64,000 nt of DNA, taken from NCBI RefSeq assembly GCF_000633595.2, contig NZ_JIBU02000014.1, forward strand, positions 46,728 to 110,727. The letters are read 5' to 3'. Made by a program: the position numbers and the translations under genes. The notes beneath the pieces were generated by a model that did not search any database, was not told where the DNA came from, and saw only the letters and a list, made by a program, of their open reading frames with translations. Shown in pieces: positions 1 to 8,803 of the stretch; position 1 is the stretch's first letter; each line of letters starts with the position of its first letter. Source of the DNA: Clostridium drakei. Its GTDB lineage: Bacteria > Bacillota > Clostridia > Clostridiales > Clostridiaceae.

Positions 1-153
1 GAGGCTTCGGTTGAATTAAAAGGAGCTTTTTGTCTTGGTCATTGCACAGAAGGCGTTTCGGTAAAAATTGATGAGGAAGAAAAAATATATTCAGTTAATG
101 AAAAAAATGTGGAGCAATTTTTCAATGAGGAAGTTGTTAGGAGGATAAAATAA
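1..153 (+). CDS. Partial thioredoxin-like [2Fe-2S] ferredoxin, C-terminal end
   Basis: The window opens inside this gene; 50 codons of its C-terminus remain in frame 1, ending in TAA at 151-153. The visible FCLGHC motif followed by a short beta-rich tail matches the second cysteine pair of NuoE-like thioredoxin-fold [2Fe-2S] ferredoxins. Its stop overlaps the ATG of the hydrogenase gene (TAATG), so the two are probably translationally coupled. In clostridial sensory-hydrogenase loci such a small ferredoxin commonly precedes the hydrogenase and would pass electrons to or from it. The N-terminus and first cysteine pair are outside the window, so the family call rests on the C-terminal motif and the neighbours. 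Confidence 0.7.
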   Translation, partial: EASVELKGAFCLGHCTEGVSVKIDEEEKIYSVNEKNVEQFFNEEVVRRIK

Positions 154-1874
154 TGAAATATATGAATTTTTCCAGTGCTAATTGTAAAAATTGCTATAAG
201 TGTTTAAGATCATGTCCTGTAAAAGCTATAAAATTTAAAAATCAACAAGCAGAAATTGTGGAGGATAGATGTATTGCATGTAGTCACTGCCTTGCAATAT
301 GCCCTCAAAAGGCTAGACATATAGTAAGTGATTTGGAAAGAGTTAAAGAGGCTATAAATTCAGGAAAAAAGGTAATAGCAACTATTGCACCTTCCTTTGT
401 GGGTTTTTTCGATATAGACCCTGGCAGGTTTGTAAGCTTACTTAGAAAGTTAGGATTTTCTTATATAGAAGAAACTGCTTCAGGAGCAGATGTAGTTTCA
501 GAGTTGTACAGGCAGTATATGAAAGAAGAAAAGTTGGACAACTATATATCAACAGCATGTCCTTCAGCTAATTATATAGTTGAAAAATATTTTCCTAATT
601 TAATTAAATACATGATTCCAACAGTATCACCTATGATTGCACATGGAAAAGTGTTAAGAAAAATTTATGGAGAAGACAGTTTTATAGTGTTTATTGGGCC
701 TTGTATGGGAAAAAAGATAGAATCTGAAGGCTTTACAAATAAAGAAGTTTTAGATGCAGTAATAACCTTTGAAGAATTTACAAGTTGGGTAGAGAATTCA
801 AATATTGATATACAGAATTTGGAACCATGTGAATTTGATAGAAATTCCTTTAAGGATGGAAGAAAATATCCGCTATTTACAGGTATAGTAAGCTGCGTAA
901 GCGATGTTATTAAAGAGAAAAAACTGGAAGTTATATCTATAAGTGGTACAGAAGAATGTATGGAGTTATTTAAAAGCATTGAAAAGGGAGAAGTCACTAA
1001 TGCTTTTATTGAAGCTAGTGCTTGTAAGGGGAGCTGCATTGGTGGGCCAGGTATGATTAATAATGAAAAGGGTTATTATAAGAGAGTTCAAAAGGTTAAG
1101 AATTATATAAATAGAAATAATTCCATTGGTGAACGTAAATTGGACTTAGATATGGATATAGAATTTTCTAGATCCTTCATAGATAAAAGTATTGAAAAAA
1201 AATTAGCTTCAGAAAAAGAAATAGAAAAAATAATGATGGAAATGGGAAAATACAGTGTTGAAGATGAACTGAATTGTGGAGTATGTGGATACAATACCTG
1301 TAGAGAAAAAGCTGAAGCTATATTTGAAGGCATGGCAGAATCTAATATGTGTCTTCATTACATGAGAAATAGAGCTGAAAGTATAAGAAATGTTATATTC
1401 GAAAACATTGTAAACTGTATCATATTTCTAGATGGAGAAATGAGAATTAAAGATATTAATCCTGCTGCAGAAAAAGCATTTACAGTTAAAGCTGAAAATA
1501 TAATAAATAAACCAATAGCATTGATTATGGATGATCAGGATTTTAGGAATGTAAAGGAAACGGGAAAGGACATATTAGGAAAAAAAGTATCCTTTCCAAA
1601 CTATAATTTAGATTTTATAGAAACAGTGAGATATCTTGAAAAACAGGATATAGTGATGATAGCTTTGGTTAACATTACAGAAGAAGAAAAAAATAAAAGA
1701 AAGCTTGTGAAACTTAAAGAAAATACCATAAATACAGCTCAGGAAGTAATAGAAAAACAGATGCGTGTAGCACAGGAAATAGCTAGCCTACTAGGTGAGA
1801 CTACAGCAGAAACTAAAATTGCATTGACTAAGTTGAAAAAAGTAGTAGAAGAAGAAAAAGGGTGTGATAGTTAA
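153..1874 (+). CDS. hydS: HydS-like putative sensory [FeFe]-hydrogenase with PAS domain
   Basis: This 573-residue cytoplasmic protein starts with two [4Fe-4S] ferredoxin motifs (C11-C14-C17-C21 and C40-C43-C46-C50). An H-cluster domain follows, with three diverged signatures: TACP (134-137), GPCMGKK (182-188) and ACKGSC (290-295). The four H-cluster cysteines C136, C184, C291 and C295 are all present. Ala135 replaces the cysteine that relays protons in catalytic enzymes (TSCCP), a trait reported for HydS-type sensory hydrogenases. A further Fe-S motif (C375, C378, C383, C400) and a PAS domain (about 410-510) complete it. It overlaps a ferredoxin gene upstream and a PP2C phosphatase gene downstream by one base each. 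The set suggests a redox or hydrogen sensor that signals through the phosphatase. The Fe-S and H-cluster domains are certain; the sensory role is inferred. Confidence 0.88.
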   Translation: MKYMNFSSANCKNCYKCLRSCPVKAIKFKNQQAEIVEDRCIACSHCLAICPQKARHIVSDLERVKEAINSGKKVIATIAPSFVGFFDIDPGRFVSLLRKLGFSYIEETASGADVVSELYRQYMKEEKLDNYISTACPSANYIVEKYFPNLIKYMIPTVSPMIAHGKVLRKIYGEDSFIVFIGPCMGKKIESEGFTNKEVLDAVITFEEFTSWVENSNIDIQNLEPCEFDRNSFKDGRKYPLFTGIVSCVSDVIKEKKLEVISISGTEECMELFKSIEKGEVTNAFIEASACKGSCIGGPGMINNEKGYYKRVQKVKNYINRNNSIGERKLDLDMDIEFSRSFIDKSIEKKLASEKEIEKIMMEMGKYSVEDELNCGVCGYNTCREKAEAIFEGMAESNMCLHYMRNRAESIRNVIFENIVNCIIFLDGEMRIKDINPAAEKAFTVKAENIINKPIALIMDDQDFRNVKETGKDILGKKVSFPNYNLDFIETVRYLEKQDIVMIALVNITEEEKNKRKLVKLKENTINTAQEVIEKQMRVAQEIASLLGETTAETKIALTKLKKVVEEEKGCDS

Positions 1875-3046
1875 TGGATTTTTTCATAGAAGTAGCTCAT
1901 GGCACTTTAATAAAGCATGGAGAAGAATTACCAGGGGACATGGTAAATGTTGTAAGGTTGGAAGACTGTACAATAATAGTGCTGGCAGATGGGCTTGGAA
2001 GTGGTGTTAAGGCTAACATTTTGGCTACTTTAACCTCTAAAATTGCAGGTACTATGCTTAAAGAGGGAGCTGATATATATGAAACGGTGGATACTATAGC
2101 TAATACTCTTCCAGTATGTAAGGTTAGAAATATTGCATATTCTACTTTTACCATAATCAAGATTTATAATAATGGAGAAGCATATATTGCAGAATATGAT
2201 AATCCACCTTTTTTTGCTATGAGAAACGGTGAAAGTATGGAAATAAGCAAAAAGAAATCTATTATAAATGATAAAGTTATAAAGGAAAGTAATTTGGTTT
2301 TACAGGAAGATGATGTTCTTACTGTAGTAAGTGATGGGGTAATACATGCAGGACTTGGAGAGATATTAAACCTTGGTTGGCAGTGGAAGGATGTAGAAGC
2401 TTATCTTAAAAAGAGAACTAGTAGTAATTTAAATGTACAAGTTGTAGCTAAAGATTTGCTGGAAGCATGTTGGGATTTATACTGCCGTAAACCAGGGGAT
2501 GACACCACTGTTGTATCTATTAAAGTGAGGAAACCATCTTTTGTAAATCTGTTTACAGGACCTCCTAAAGATAAGGAAAAGGATAGTATGGTCATAAAAA
2601 ATTTTATGGATGCTCCAGGTAAAAAAGTCATATGCGGAGGAACTGCTGCCAACATTGCAGAAAGAGAACTTGGTAGAAAACTCAAGGTTAATTTAGAATT
2701 TTTTAACAAGGATGTCCCTCCTACAGCTACTATGGAAGGAATAGATTTAATAACAGAAGGTGTTTTAACTTTAAGCATGGTTATAGAAAAAATAAAAAAA
2801 TATTTAAATCCTTCTTCTAAGAATATAGAATATATAGATTGTGATGGAAAGGATGGAGTGTCTTCTTTAGTTAAAATTCTTATGGAAGATTGTACTCATT
2901 TAAATTTATGGGTAGGAATGGCTGTAAATCCAGCACATCAAAATCCTGATTTTCCAGCGGATTTAAGCATAAAGTTGAAATTAGTAGGGGAATTGTATAA
3001 TCAGATGAAAGCCTTAGGAAAAAAAGTTCATATAAATTATGTATAA
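1874..3046 (+). CDS. SpoIIE-family PP2C-type serine phosphatase
   Basis: This 390-residue protein carries a PP2C/SpoIIE phosphatase fold in its first 220 residues: LADGLGSG near 37-44, VVSDGV near 151-156 and a PGDDTTVV motif near 206-213 supply the metal-binding aspartates. The remaining 170 residues form a domain found C-terminally in the phosphatases of [FeFe]-hydrogenase sensor operons; I cannot name it. The ATG overlaps the hydrogenase stop (TTAATG). By position it is the likely output module of the HydS-like sensor, dephosphorylating an unknown target. A strong terminator follows, so the operon ends here. Confidence 0.85.
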   Translation: MDFFIEVAHGTLIKHGEELPGDMVNVVRLEDCTIIVLADGLGSGVKANILATLTSKIAGTMLKEGADIYETVDTIANTLPVCKVRNIAYSTFTIIKIYNNGEAYIAEYDNPPFFAMRNGESMEISKKKSIINDKVIKESNLVLQEDDVLTVVSDGVIHAGLGEILNLGWQWKDVEAYLKKRTSSNLNVQVVAKDLLEACWDLYCRKPGDDTTVVSIKVRKPSFVNLFTGPPKDKEKDSMVIKNFMDAPGKKVICGGTAANIAERELGRKLKVNLEFFNKDVPPTATMEGIDLITEGVLTLSMVIEKIKKYLNPSSKNIEYIDCDGKDGVSSLVKILMEDCTHLNLWVGMAVNPAHQNPDFPADLSIKLKLVGELYNQMKALGKKVHINYV

Positions 3047-3055
3047 AAATAGATA

Positions 3056-3100
3056 TAGTGAAAATGTATTAAGCATTACTTAATACATTTTCACTATTTT
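3056..3100. terminator. Bidirectional intrinsic terminator
   Basis: A perfect 18-bp stem (3056-3073 with 3079-3096) around a 5-base loop is followed by TTTT. It lies between the phosphatase gene and the convergent minus-strand gene, so it probably serves both. Confidence 0.85.
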
Positions 3101-3122
3101 AAGGTTAAAATTTTTTTAGCAT

Positions 3123-3509
3123 TTAATTTTTTTGTACAATTATATAATCTTCCTTGTCTTTAGCAGGAGCGAACATTATCGCTATAGTCGTATTTGTCAT
3201 GCCAGTCATATCAATTGACTCAAAATCATCAGAAAGTCTTACAATAAAATCGTTATTTCCAAAACTTGAGGATCCAATAAAGTGAGGTGAATTGCTTTTA
3301 GACAAATCAGTAGTATATTTATTCCCTCCAATTTCTATTGTCCCGAGTATTTGTTTGCTATTAAAAAATTGTGATTTATACAATTTGCCTTTTAGATGAA
3401 ATGTAATGGTGGTTACTTTTTTATTTGGTCCTAAATATACACAGCCTTGATAGTATTTATCAATATCTTTAGGATACATATAGATTATATCTGCAATGTT
3501 ATTGTACAA
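3123..3509 (-). CDS. Hypothetical protein, possibly N-terminally truncated
   Basis: The 128-codon frame can only start at a TTG (3509-3507); no ATG lies upstream before an in-frame TAG, and no clear ribosome site precedes it. The protein is beta-rich (KGKLYKSQFF, GTIEIGGNKY) and has no membrane segment. Its layout resembles the 141-residue protein at 58968-59393, which has an N-terminal membrane anchor and the comparable stretches NGKIYRGIYSG and GKIIIDGKEY. I read this gene as a shortened relative that lost its anchor, perhaps when the nearby repeat element arrived. I do not recognise a family or function. Confidence 0.5.
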   Translation of the reverse strand: MYNNIADIIYMYPKDIDKYYQGCVYLGPNKKVTTITFHLKGKLYKSQFFNSKQILGTIEIGGNKYTTDLSKSNSPHFIGSSSFGNNDFIVRLSDDFESIDMTGMTNTTIAIMFAPAKDKEDYIIVQKN

Positions 3510-3608
3510 CAGCTTACAAGATAATTGATAATGATAAATATGCTATAAAACATGTATATTGTGTTTATGATAAAGAAAGCCATTTACTCAACTTTTGAAT
3601 TTTAAAAA

Positions 3609-4120
3609 TTATGTAACACAAGTATATGTAAGCGAAGTAACCTTCATAATACTTAATAACTAGTTTATACATAAATATCAATCTATTTTAAAGTATTTTT
3701 ATAAGATAAAAAAAGCTGATATTTAAACTAAATATATTAGTAAAACATCACGCTCCGCCTTAGTTTTTGTATTGCAAGGTATAGTTAAATATAATTTGGC
3801 TTACCGAAATTGCCTATAAAAACATAATTATGGTAGTACGCTTGAAGTTGCTAGTTTGAATTTTAACTTTTATGCAGTGATATATGATAAGGGTGTCATC
3901 ACATAAGCTAAATTGTTTTAGTATTATTCTTAGCTTGAAGATTTGGGAAGCCTTAGAACTTTAGTCCTGTCTGAGGGAACCGAGTTTGACAAAGTTCTTA
4001 GGTTTTCCAAATCTTCAAGCTTTAGAATAATTAAAACATTTAGCCGTGATGACACCCTTATCATATATCACGAAATGAAAGTTAAAATCCAAACTTCCAC
4101 TGCACTCTTGCATCACAGTA
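3609..4120 (+). repeat. Modular hairpin element, copy A (P1 module absent)
   Basis: This 512-bp non-coding element is related to 48251-48914, 56964-57780 and 63894-64000. A terminal motif of the form TTRYGACRYAAG is seen as a degenerate version at 3609-3622 and in reverse complement near 4107-4120. Next comes a stub (TATGTAAGCGAAGTAA), a linker shared with the other copies, and giant hairpin P2 (3852-4095). P2 has nested arms spaced over 244 bp and an apical stem near 3955-4005. The 248-bp hairpin P1 present in copies B and C is missing exactly at the GAAGTAAC junction near 3636-3642. The 71-codon frame at 3943-4158 lies in the hairpin and is not a gene. It is either a non-autonomous mobile element or a structured RNA; no transposase accompanies it. 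Confidence 0.75.
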
Positions 4121-4178
4121 TGCTTATATTAACTCGAAATTTTATGTTTGAAAGTTGAATTAAATAAAACATACTCTT

Positions 4179-5102
4179 TTAGTTTTCATGAATAACAAGT
4201 TCTAGAACATCTGGGCGTGAATAATGGCCTGTCCCGTCGAATTCCATACGGCTAAGAGGAACTTGTTCCATATCGATGTCTATATAAATAATTTCTTCTT
4301 TATCCCATACAGGGGCTTTAACGTAATGTCCAAATGGGTCTACAATGCAGCTGCCGCCGGTAAGAACACCCTCTGGTAATTTTGCTATTTCCTCTGGACA
4401 ATGGAAGATATCAGGATACATATCCTTTGTTACATATTGATTTACATTGATTACATAACAATGTCCTTCTATTGCTATATGGCGTATTGTAGTTTGCCAT
4501 TCTTCATTGTTATTTGTATTAGGAGCAAGATAAAGTGATACTCCCTTCATATAAAGAGCTGCACGTGCTAAAGGCATATAATTTTCCCAACAAATCAAGC
4601 TGCCCATGTTTCCCCATGGAGTATCGATGACAGGAAAGGCACCTTCATAACCATCTCCCCAGATAAAGCGTTCTGCGCCAGTTGGCTTTAATTTACGATG
4701 CTTGCTAACAAGCTTTCCTTCTGGTGAGAAAATAAGATTAGTGCAGTAAAGAGTGCAAGTGTTTATATCTCTTTCTGTGATACCAATACTTACATAAGCA
4801 TTTGCTTCACTAGCTGCGTTGGCAATGCGGTCTGTATCAGCACTTGGTACAATGACAGAATTATCATAATAAACTTTCCAATCTTTTCTGCCTTCTTCGG
4901 TACGACTGCCTACAGTAAAGCCAAAGGTCATTCCATATGGATAGCAAGGAATAAAAGATTCAGGAAAAACAATTAAATTGGCACCTTGCTTTCCGGCCTC
5001 AAGAATTTCCTGAACAACTTTATCAATAGTTGCGTCCTTATTGAACATAACGGGTGATGCTTGTACAAGAGCAACTTTGCAATTTTTTTCTAAATTTTTC
5101 AT
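4179..5102 (-). CDS. Nitrilase (nitrile aminohydrolase)
   Basis: The 307-residue protein belongs to the carbon-nitrogen hydrolase superfamily, nitrilase branch. Its catalytic triad is visible: Glu48 in FPESFIP, Lys137 in KHRKLKPT and Cys171 in LICWENYMP. CWEN after the glycine-rich strand is typical of true nitrilases that turn nitriles into carboxylic acids and ammonia, rather than of amidases. Its length is near the family's 310-350. The start ATG has a good AGGAGG site. It is divergent from a MocR regulator at 5222, which probably controls it. The substrate (aryl or aliphatic nitrile) cannot be read from sequence. Confidence 0.88.
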   Translation of the reverse strand: MKNLEKNCKVALVQASPVMFNKDATIDKVVQEILEAGKQGANLIVFPESFIPCYPYGMTFGFTVGSRTEEGRKDWKVYYDNSVIVPSADTDRIANAASEANAYVSIGITERDINTCTLYCTNLIFSPEGKLVSKHRKLKPTGAERFIWGDGYEGAFPVIDTPWGNMGSLICWENYMPLARAALYMKGVSLYLAPNTNNNEEWQTTIRHIAIEGHCYVINVNQYVTKDMYPDIFHCPEEIAKLPEGVLTGGSCIVDPFGHYVKAPVWDKEEIIYIDIDMEQVPLSRMEFDGTGHYSRPDVLELVIHEN

Positions 5103-5221
5103 TATAACGCCTCCTATGTATTTTTATATTATTTATGTTTTGATTATATTATAGTATAATTGCAGTATCAATTGATAAAACTTCAATCTGTTATAGTACA
5201 AAATCAAGGAGGCTGTTTAAA
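5103..5221. promoter_or_regulatory. Divergent promoter region with MocR-type direct repeats
   Basis: Two direct copies of TTATAGTAYAA lie at 5149-5159 and 5191-5201, starting 42 bp (four helical turns) apart, between the nitrilase and MocR genes. Spaced direct repeats are the usual operator layout for MocR/PdxR regulators. An AAGGAGG at 5206-5212 serves the TTG start at 5222. Confidence 0.55.
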
Positions 5222-6598
5222 TTGCTAAAGTATCAGCTAATTGTTAAATATATTAAAAGCGAAATATCAAATGGAAATTTAGAGGCAAAGAAAAAGCTGC
5301 CTTCACTTAGAAGGATATCTGAATTATTTCAGTGCAGTATTGGTACAGTTTTAAAAGCTTATACTGAACTTGAAAAGGAACATATAGTTTATTCTTTATC
5401 TAAAAGTGGGTATTATGTATTAGAAAGCGATCTTTCTAATAGTAATTCACAGGATAACCCTTTAATTGATTTCTCATCAGGATCTCCAGATATTGAGTCT
5501 TTGCCTTATAAAAAATTTCAACATTGCTTAAATAATGCTATAGAACTTTATAAAGAAAATTTGTTTACCTATTCTAATCCAAAGGGATTGAATTCATTAA
5601 TACAGATTTTAACTAGTCACTTAGAGGAATATCAAGTGTTTACCAAACCCGAAAATATTGTTATAACCACAGGTTCTCAACAAGCACTAAATATCTTAAC
5701 AAATATGCCATTTCCAAATGGAAACTCTAAGGTTTTAGTGGAACAACCAACTTACTATGGAATGATTAGAGCGCTGGAATTGAATAATATTCCTAGTGTG
5801 GGAATTGAAAGAGGCTTTAATGGTATAAATCTTGAAGAATTAGAAAGATTGTTTAAGTATGGCAATATTAAATTCTTTTATACCATTCCTAGGTTTCACA
5901 ATCCAACAGGAAATTCATATACTAGGCAGGAAAAAGAGGCAATTGCAAAAATGGCTAAAAAGTACAATGTGTATATTCTTGAAGATGATATTATGGCGGA
6001 TTTAGAGACAGACAAGAAATCTGATCCCATATTTGCTTATGACACCTCCTCAAAGGTAATTTATTTAAAAAGCTATTCTAAAGTTCTTATGCCTGGTTTA
6101 AGAATTGCAGCAACTATATTGCCTAAATTACTCATAAATACTTTTCTGGAATATAAAAAATGGTTGGATATGAATAGCCCAATATTATCTCAAGGTGCTT
6201 TAGAAGTTTATTTAAAGAGTGGCATGCTTGATAAACACAGAAAGAAAATAAGCAAGTTATATTCAGATAGAATGAGCTGTTTAAAAAATACTATTTCATC
6301 ATTTAAGCAGTCTAAAATAAAATATAATGTGCCTAAATCTGGATATTTTGCTTGCATTTATGTAGATAGTAAGCTGCAATATGACAAAATAATAAGTACA
6401 TTATCCAATAAAAATATACAACTTTTGGATACAAGAACTTGTTTCTTAAGAGAATATAGAATTGACAACTATTTTAGAATTAGTATAAGTAAAACAAATG
6501 AAGAAAAAATTAAAAAAGGTATGCCCATATTAATAGATACTATACAGAAATATTTAACTGATGACAATGACAATTTTCATTTTTATCCTAAAATATGA
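5222..6598 (+). CDS. MocR-family regulator (GntR HTH fused to aminotransferase domain)
   Basis: The 458-residue protein starts with a GntR-type winged helix (about 1-70: LPSLRRISELF, GTVLKAYTEL). A fold-type I aminotransferase-like domain (about 80-450) follows. PLP-site features are present: PRFHNPTGN (222-231), LEDDIMADL (253-261) and the Schiff-base lysine K287 in SYSK. These proteins use PLP or amino compounds as effectors. The TTG start at 5222 is supported by AAGGAGG nine bases upstream; no better start exists. Placed back-to-back with the nitrilase, it probably regulates that gene and itself. Confidence 0.87.
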   Translation: MLKYQLIVKYIKSEISNGNLEAKKKLPSLRRISELFQCSIGTVLKAYTELEKEHIVYSLSKSGYYVLESDLSNSNSQDNPLIDFSSGSPDIESLPYKKFQHCLNNAIELYKENLFTYSNPKGLNSLIQILTSHLEEYQVFTKPENIVITTGSQQALNILTNMPFPNGNSKVLVEQPTYYGMIRALELNNIPSVGIERGFNGINLEELERLFKYGNIKFFYTIPRFHNPTGNSYTRQEKEAIAKMAKKYNVYILEDDIMADLETDKKSDPIFAYDTSSKVIYLKSYSKVLMPGLRIAATILPKLLINTFLEYKKWLDMNSPILSQGALEVYLKSGMLDKHRKKISKLYSDRMSCLKNTISSFKQSKIKYNVPKSGYFACIYVDSKLQYDKIISTLSNKNIQLLDTRTCFLREYRIDNYFRISISKTNEEKIKKGMPILIDTIQKYLTDDNDNFHFYPKI

Positions 6599-6747
6599 AT
6601 TATTGTTTTGGAAATATTGATAAAAGTATAGTAAAATGTATAAGGTGGATTGTCCAAGTGCATGTTAAAGTCTGTTTTTATGCTATTATAAAAAACATTA
6701 TTGATTATTGTAATATATGAAAAAAAGGAACTATAGGAGGATACATT

Positions 6748-7872
6748 ATGAAAATTTCAAAGAAAGATGCGTTGACATGGTTTGAATTCTTTTCAACATT
6801 GCCAGAAGATGAAGAACTTATGATAAAGCAACAAGAAATCATTTATGCTACCTTTGCACAAATTGAGGCAGCAATTGATGATAGAAATAAAAAATTAATG
6901 TCAGAAATTAAAGGTTTAAAAACCTTGGAGAATAGAACTTTTTTTGTTGGAGATGAAAGCAAATTCTCTAAAGGATGTCGTTCTTGCTTATTAGGAACTG
7001 GTTTGAGTGCAATTAGAAAAACCAATAAATGTAACATAGAGTGTAAGTTTTGTTATAATTATGGGGATCTAGATAATATTCCTCCAATTGGTGAAGGTAT
7101 GTGGGAAATTGGTGGTACGAAATTTTATGAGAAGGATATAGATTTACTTCTTTCAATACACAAGAAACCTACTGGTATTTCATACGTTTATTTAGAACCA
7201 TTTATGGAAATTGAAAAATACTATTCTATTATAAAGAAATTTAATGATGCCAATATTCATCAACACCTATATACAAATGGCATTTTAGCTACTTCAGAGA
7301 CATTGAAAGCACTAGGTGAAGCTGGTCTTGACGAGATACGTTTTAACTTGGGGGCGTCTAATTGCTCAGATAAAGTTATTGAAAATATTAAAATAGCAAA
7401 AAAATATATTAAAAATGTAGGCATTGAAACTCCAATGACTCCTGAGTTTTTTGAAGCATTTTTTAAGAAAAAGCAAGCGATTTTAGATACAAAACTTGAT
7501 TTTATTAATTGTGCAGAATTACATTTAAATGAGAATAACATAGACAATTATTATGGAGAAAATATGTACATTTCCAGACAAGGCTACATATCTCCAATTT
7601 GGAGCAGAAAATTAACTTTTGAATTCATGAAAATAGCTGATGAAGAAAAATGGGATTTATTAGTTCATGATTGTTCAAATCATACAAAATTTGCTAGAGA
7701 TTTGAATTTGAGCAGCAAAGAAGGAAAATGGTTTGGGGCTAGTGATTATGCCTGTGAGTTTGCAAAGGTACCATACGAAGCATTTTTGTCAATACTTCGT
7801 GATGACAATTTTAAATTTTTAAGTGAAGAGGAATTGCCTCAGGGATATAAACCAGGAGAGATGATTTTTTAG
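6748..7872 (+). CDS. Radical SAM protein of unknown substrate
   Basis: This 374-residue protein has the radical SAM cluster motif C95-x3-C99-x2-C102 (KCNIECKFCYNYG). A preceding C77-x2-C80 pair and further cysteines near the C-terminus could bind an auxiliary cluster or metal. The core strands (YLEPFME, HLYTNGIL, EIRFNLG) follow the usual partial TIM-barrel order. The start ATG has an AGGAGG site (near 6735-6741). It lies alone between the MocR gene and a convergent membrane-protein gene, so context gives no substrate. I do not recognise the subfamily. Confidence 0.82.
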   Translation: MKISKKDALTWFEFFSTLPEDEELMIKQQEIIYATFAQIEAAIDDRNKKLMSEIKGLKTLENRTFFVGDESKFSKGCRSCLLGTGLSAIRKTNKCNIECKFCYNYGDLDNIPPIGEGMWEIGGTKFYEKDIDLLLSIHKKPTGISYVYLEPFMEIEKYYSIIKKFNDANIHQHLYTNGILATSETLKALGEAGLDEIRFNLGASNCSDKVIENIKIAKKYIKNVGIETPMTPEFFEAFFKKKQAILDTKLDFINCAELHLNENNIDNYYGENMYISRQGYISPIWSRKLTFEFMKIADEEKWDLLVHDCSNHTKFARDLNLSSKEGKWFGASDYACEFAKVPYEAFLSILRDDNFKFLSEEELPQGYKPGEMIF

Positions 7873-7931
7873 ATAGTATCTTGATGTGAAAGATTTTGGA
7901 ATAGATGTAGTTCACATGGGCAATCAGAAGG

Positions 7932-8612
7932 TTATGCACTCTGATTGCTTCCAGAATCTTCATTTACACGTATATTATTTCTAGACTTAAAATATTGAAA
8001 AATAGCACTATATATTTTTGTTATATTTCCTACAAGTACAGCACAAATTATTGTCCCTTCACGTACTCCTTTTATATTTCCGAAAGTAAAAAGTGAAATT
8101 ATTATTGCAATTATACATAGGGTAGAATCAAGAGCAATTTTTATATTTCCAAACTTTTTTGTGAATTTATTAGAGATGGCTTTTACAACACCTTCTCCAG
8201 GATTTATAATTACATTGGCAATAACCTGTAAATATACTCCTAAAGCAAGAAGAAAACAGCCAGAAAGCAAAACAAGTATTTTTACTAAATAAGCATCAGG
8301 ATTTACAAAGGCGAAAATGCTCATTCCTAAATCAACGAAAAAACCAAAACATGGACCTACAAATAATTGAAGATACTGTTCTTTGGGAAAATCTTTTCTT
8401 AAAACAATTATTTCCACAATAAAAAATAAAATACTCAATAAAAAAGTAAATTGTCCAACAGTAAGCGGAAATATCATTGAAAGTACATAGGGCAAACTGT
8501 TAATTGGAGAGGTTCCTAAACCTGATTTTGAGGTTAAGCTTATTCCTAAACCCATAAAAAATAAGCCAGATATGAATATAAAATATCTTATAATTATTTT
8601 AAGCTTTGACAT
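7932..8612 (-). CDS. YczE/YitT-type integral membrane protein
   Basis: The 226-residue protein has about five or six hydrophobic segments. It shows the pattern GLGISLTSKSGLGTSPINSL (about 22-41) and a mid-protein INPGEG typical of YczE/YyaS/YitT-family membrane proteins, whose transport role is not established. It is divergent from a MarR regulator at 8804, and matching 16-bp operators precede both genes, so MarR control is likely. The 3' end overlaps a stem (GCAATCAGA/TCTGATTGC, about 7920-7948) shared with the convergent radical SAM gene. Confidence 0.75.
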   Translation of the reverse strand: MSKLKIIIRYFIFISGLFFMGLGISLTSKSGLGTSPINSLPYVLSMIFPLTVGQFTFLLSILFFIVEIIVLRKDFPKEQYLQLFVGPCFGFFVDLGMSIFAFVNPDAYLVKILVLLSGCFLLALGVYLQVIANVIINPGEGVVKAISNKFTKKFGNIKIALDSTLCIIAIIISLFTFGNIKGVREGTIICAVLVGNITKIYSAIFQYFKSRNNIRVNEDSGSNQSA

Positions 8613-8652
8613 TAATGATGCCTCCTAATTAGAAAATTTTATCTATAATAAT

Positions 8653-8668
8653 AGTTTCGTATGCAACT
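8653..8668. promoter_or_regulatory. Candidate MarR operator 1
   Basis: AGTTTCGTATGCAACT is an imperfect palindrome. Its reverse complement, AGTTGCATACGAAACT, differs from the second site at 8770 by two central bases. It lies upstream of the membrane-protein gene. Confidence 0.6.
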
Positions 8669-8769
8669 ATTATTATAGTGTTCTATTACGTTAGTGTCAA
8701 TATTTAGTAGGATTTACTTCTGTTATTAGGGGATTAATTGACATAAAAGTTTTGTTACTTTAAAATTAA

Positions 8770-8785
8770 AGTTGCATATAAAACT
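8770..8785. promoter_or_regulatory. Candidate MarR operator 2
   Basis: AGTTGCATATAAAACT matches the reverse complement of site 1 at 14 of 16 positions. It sits about 20 bases before the marR start, in the right place for autorepression. Confidence 0.6.
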
Positions 8786-8803
8786 GAAATTAGGAGAACT
8801 ATT

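Noticed and set aside
3510..3608. Upstream continuation of the hypothetical minus-strand gene
   Set aside because: In-frame stops (TAG near 3549 and TGA further on) interrupt it, with no alternative start.
3943..4158. 71-codon plus-strand ORF
   Set aside because: It lies inside hairpin P2 of repeat copy A, has no ribosome site and has no counterpart in the other copies.
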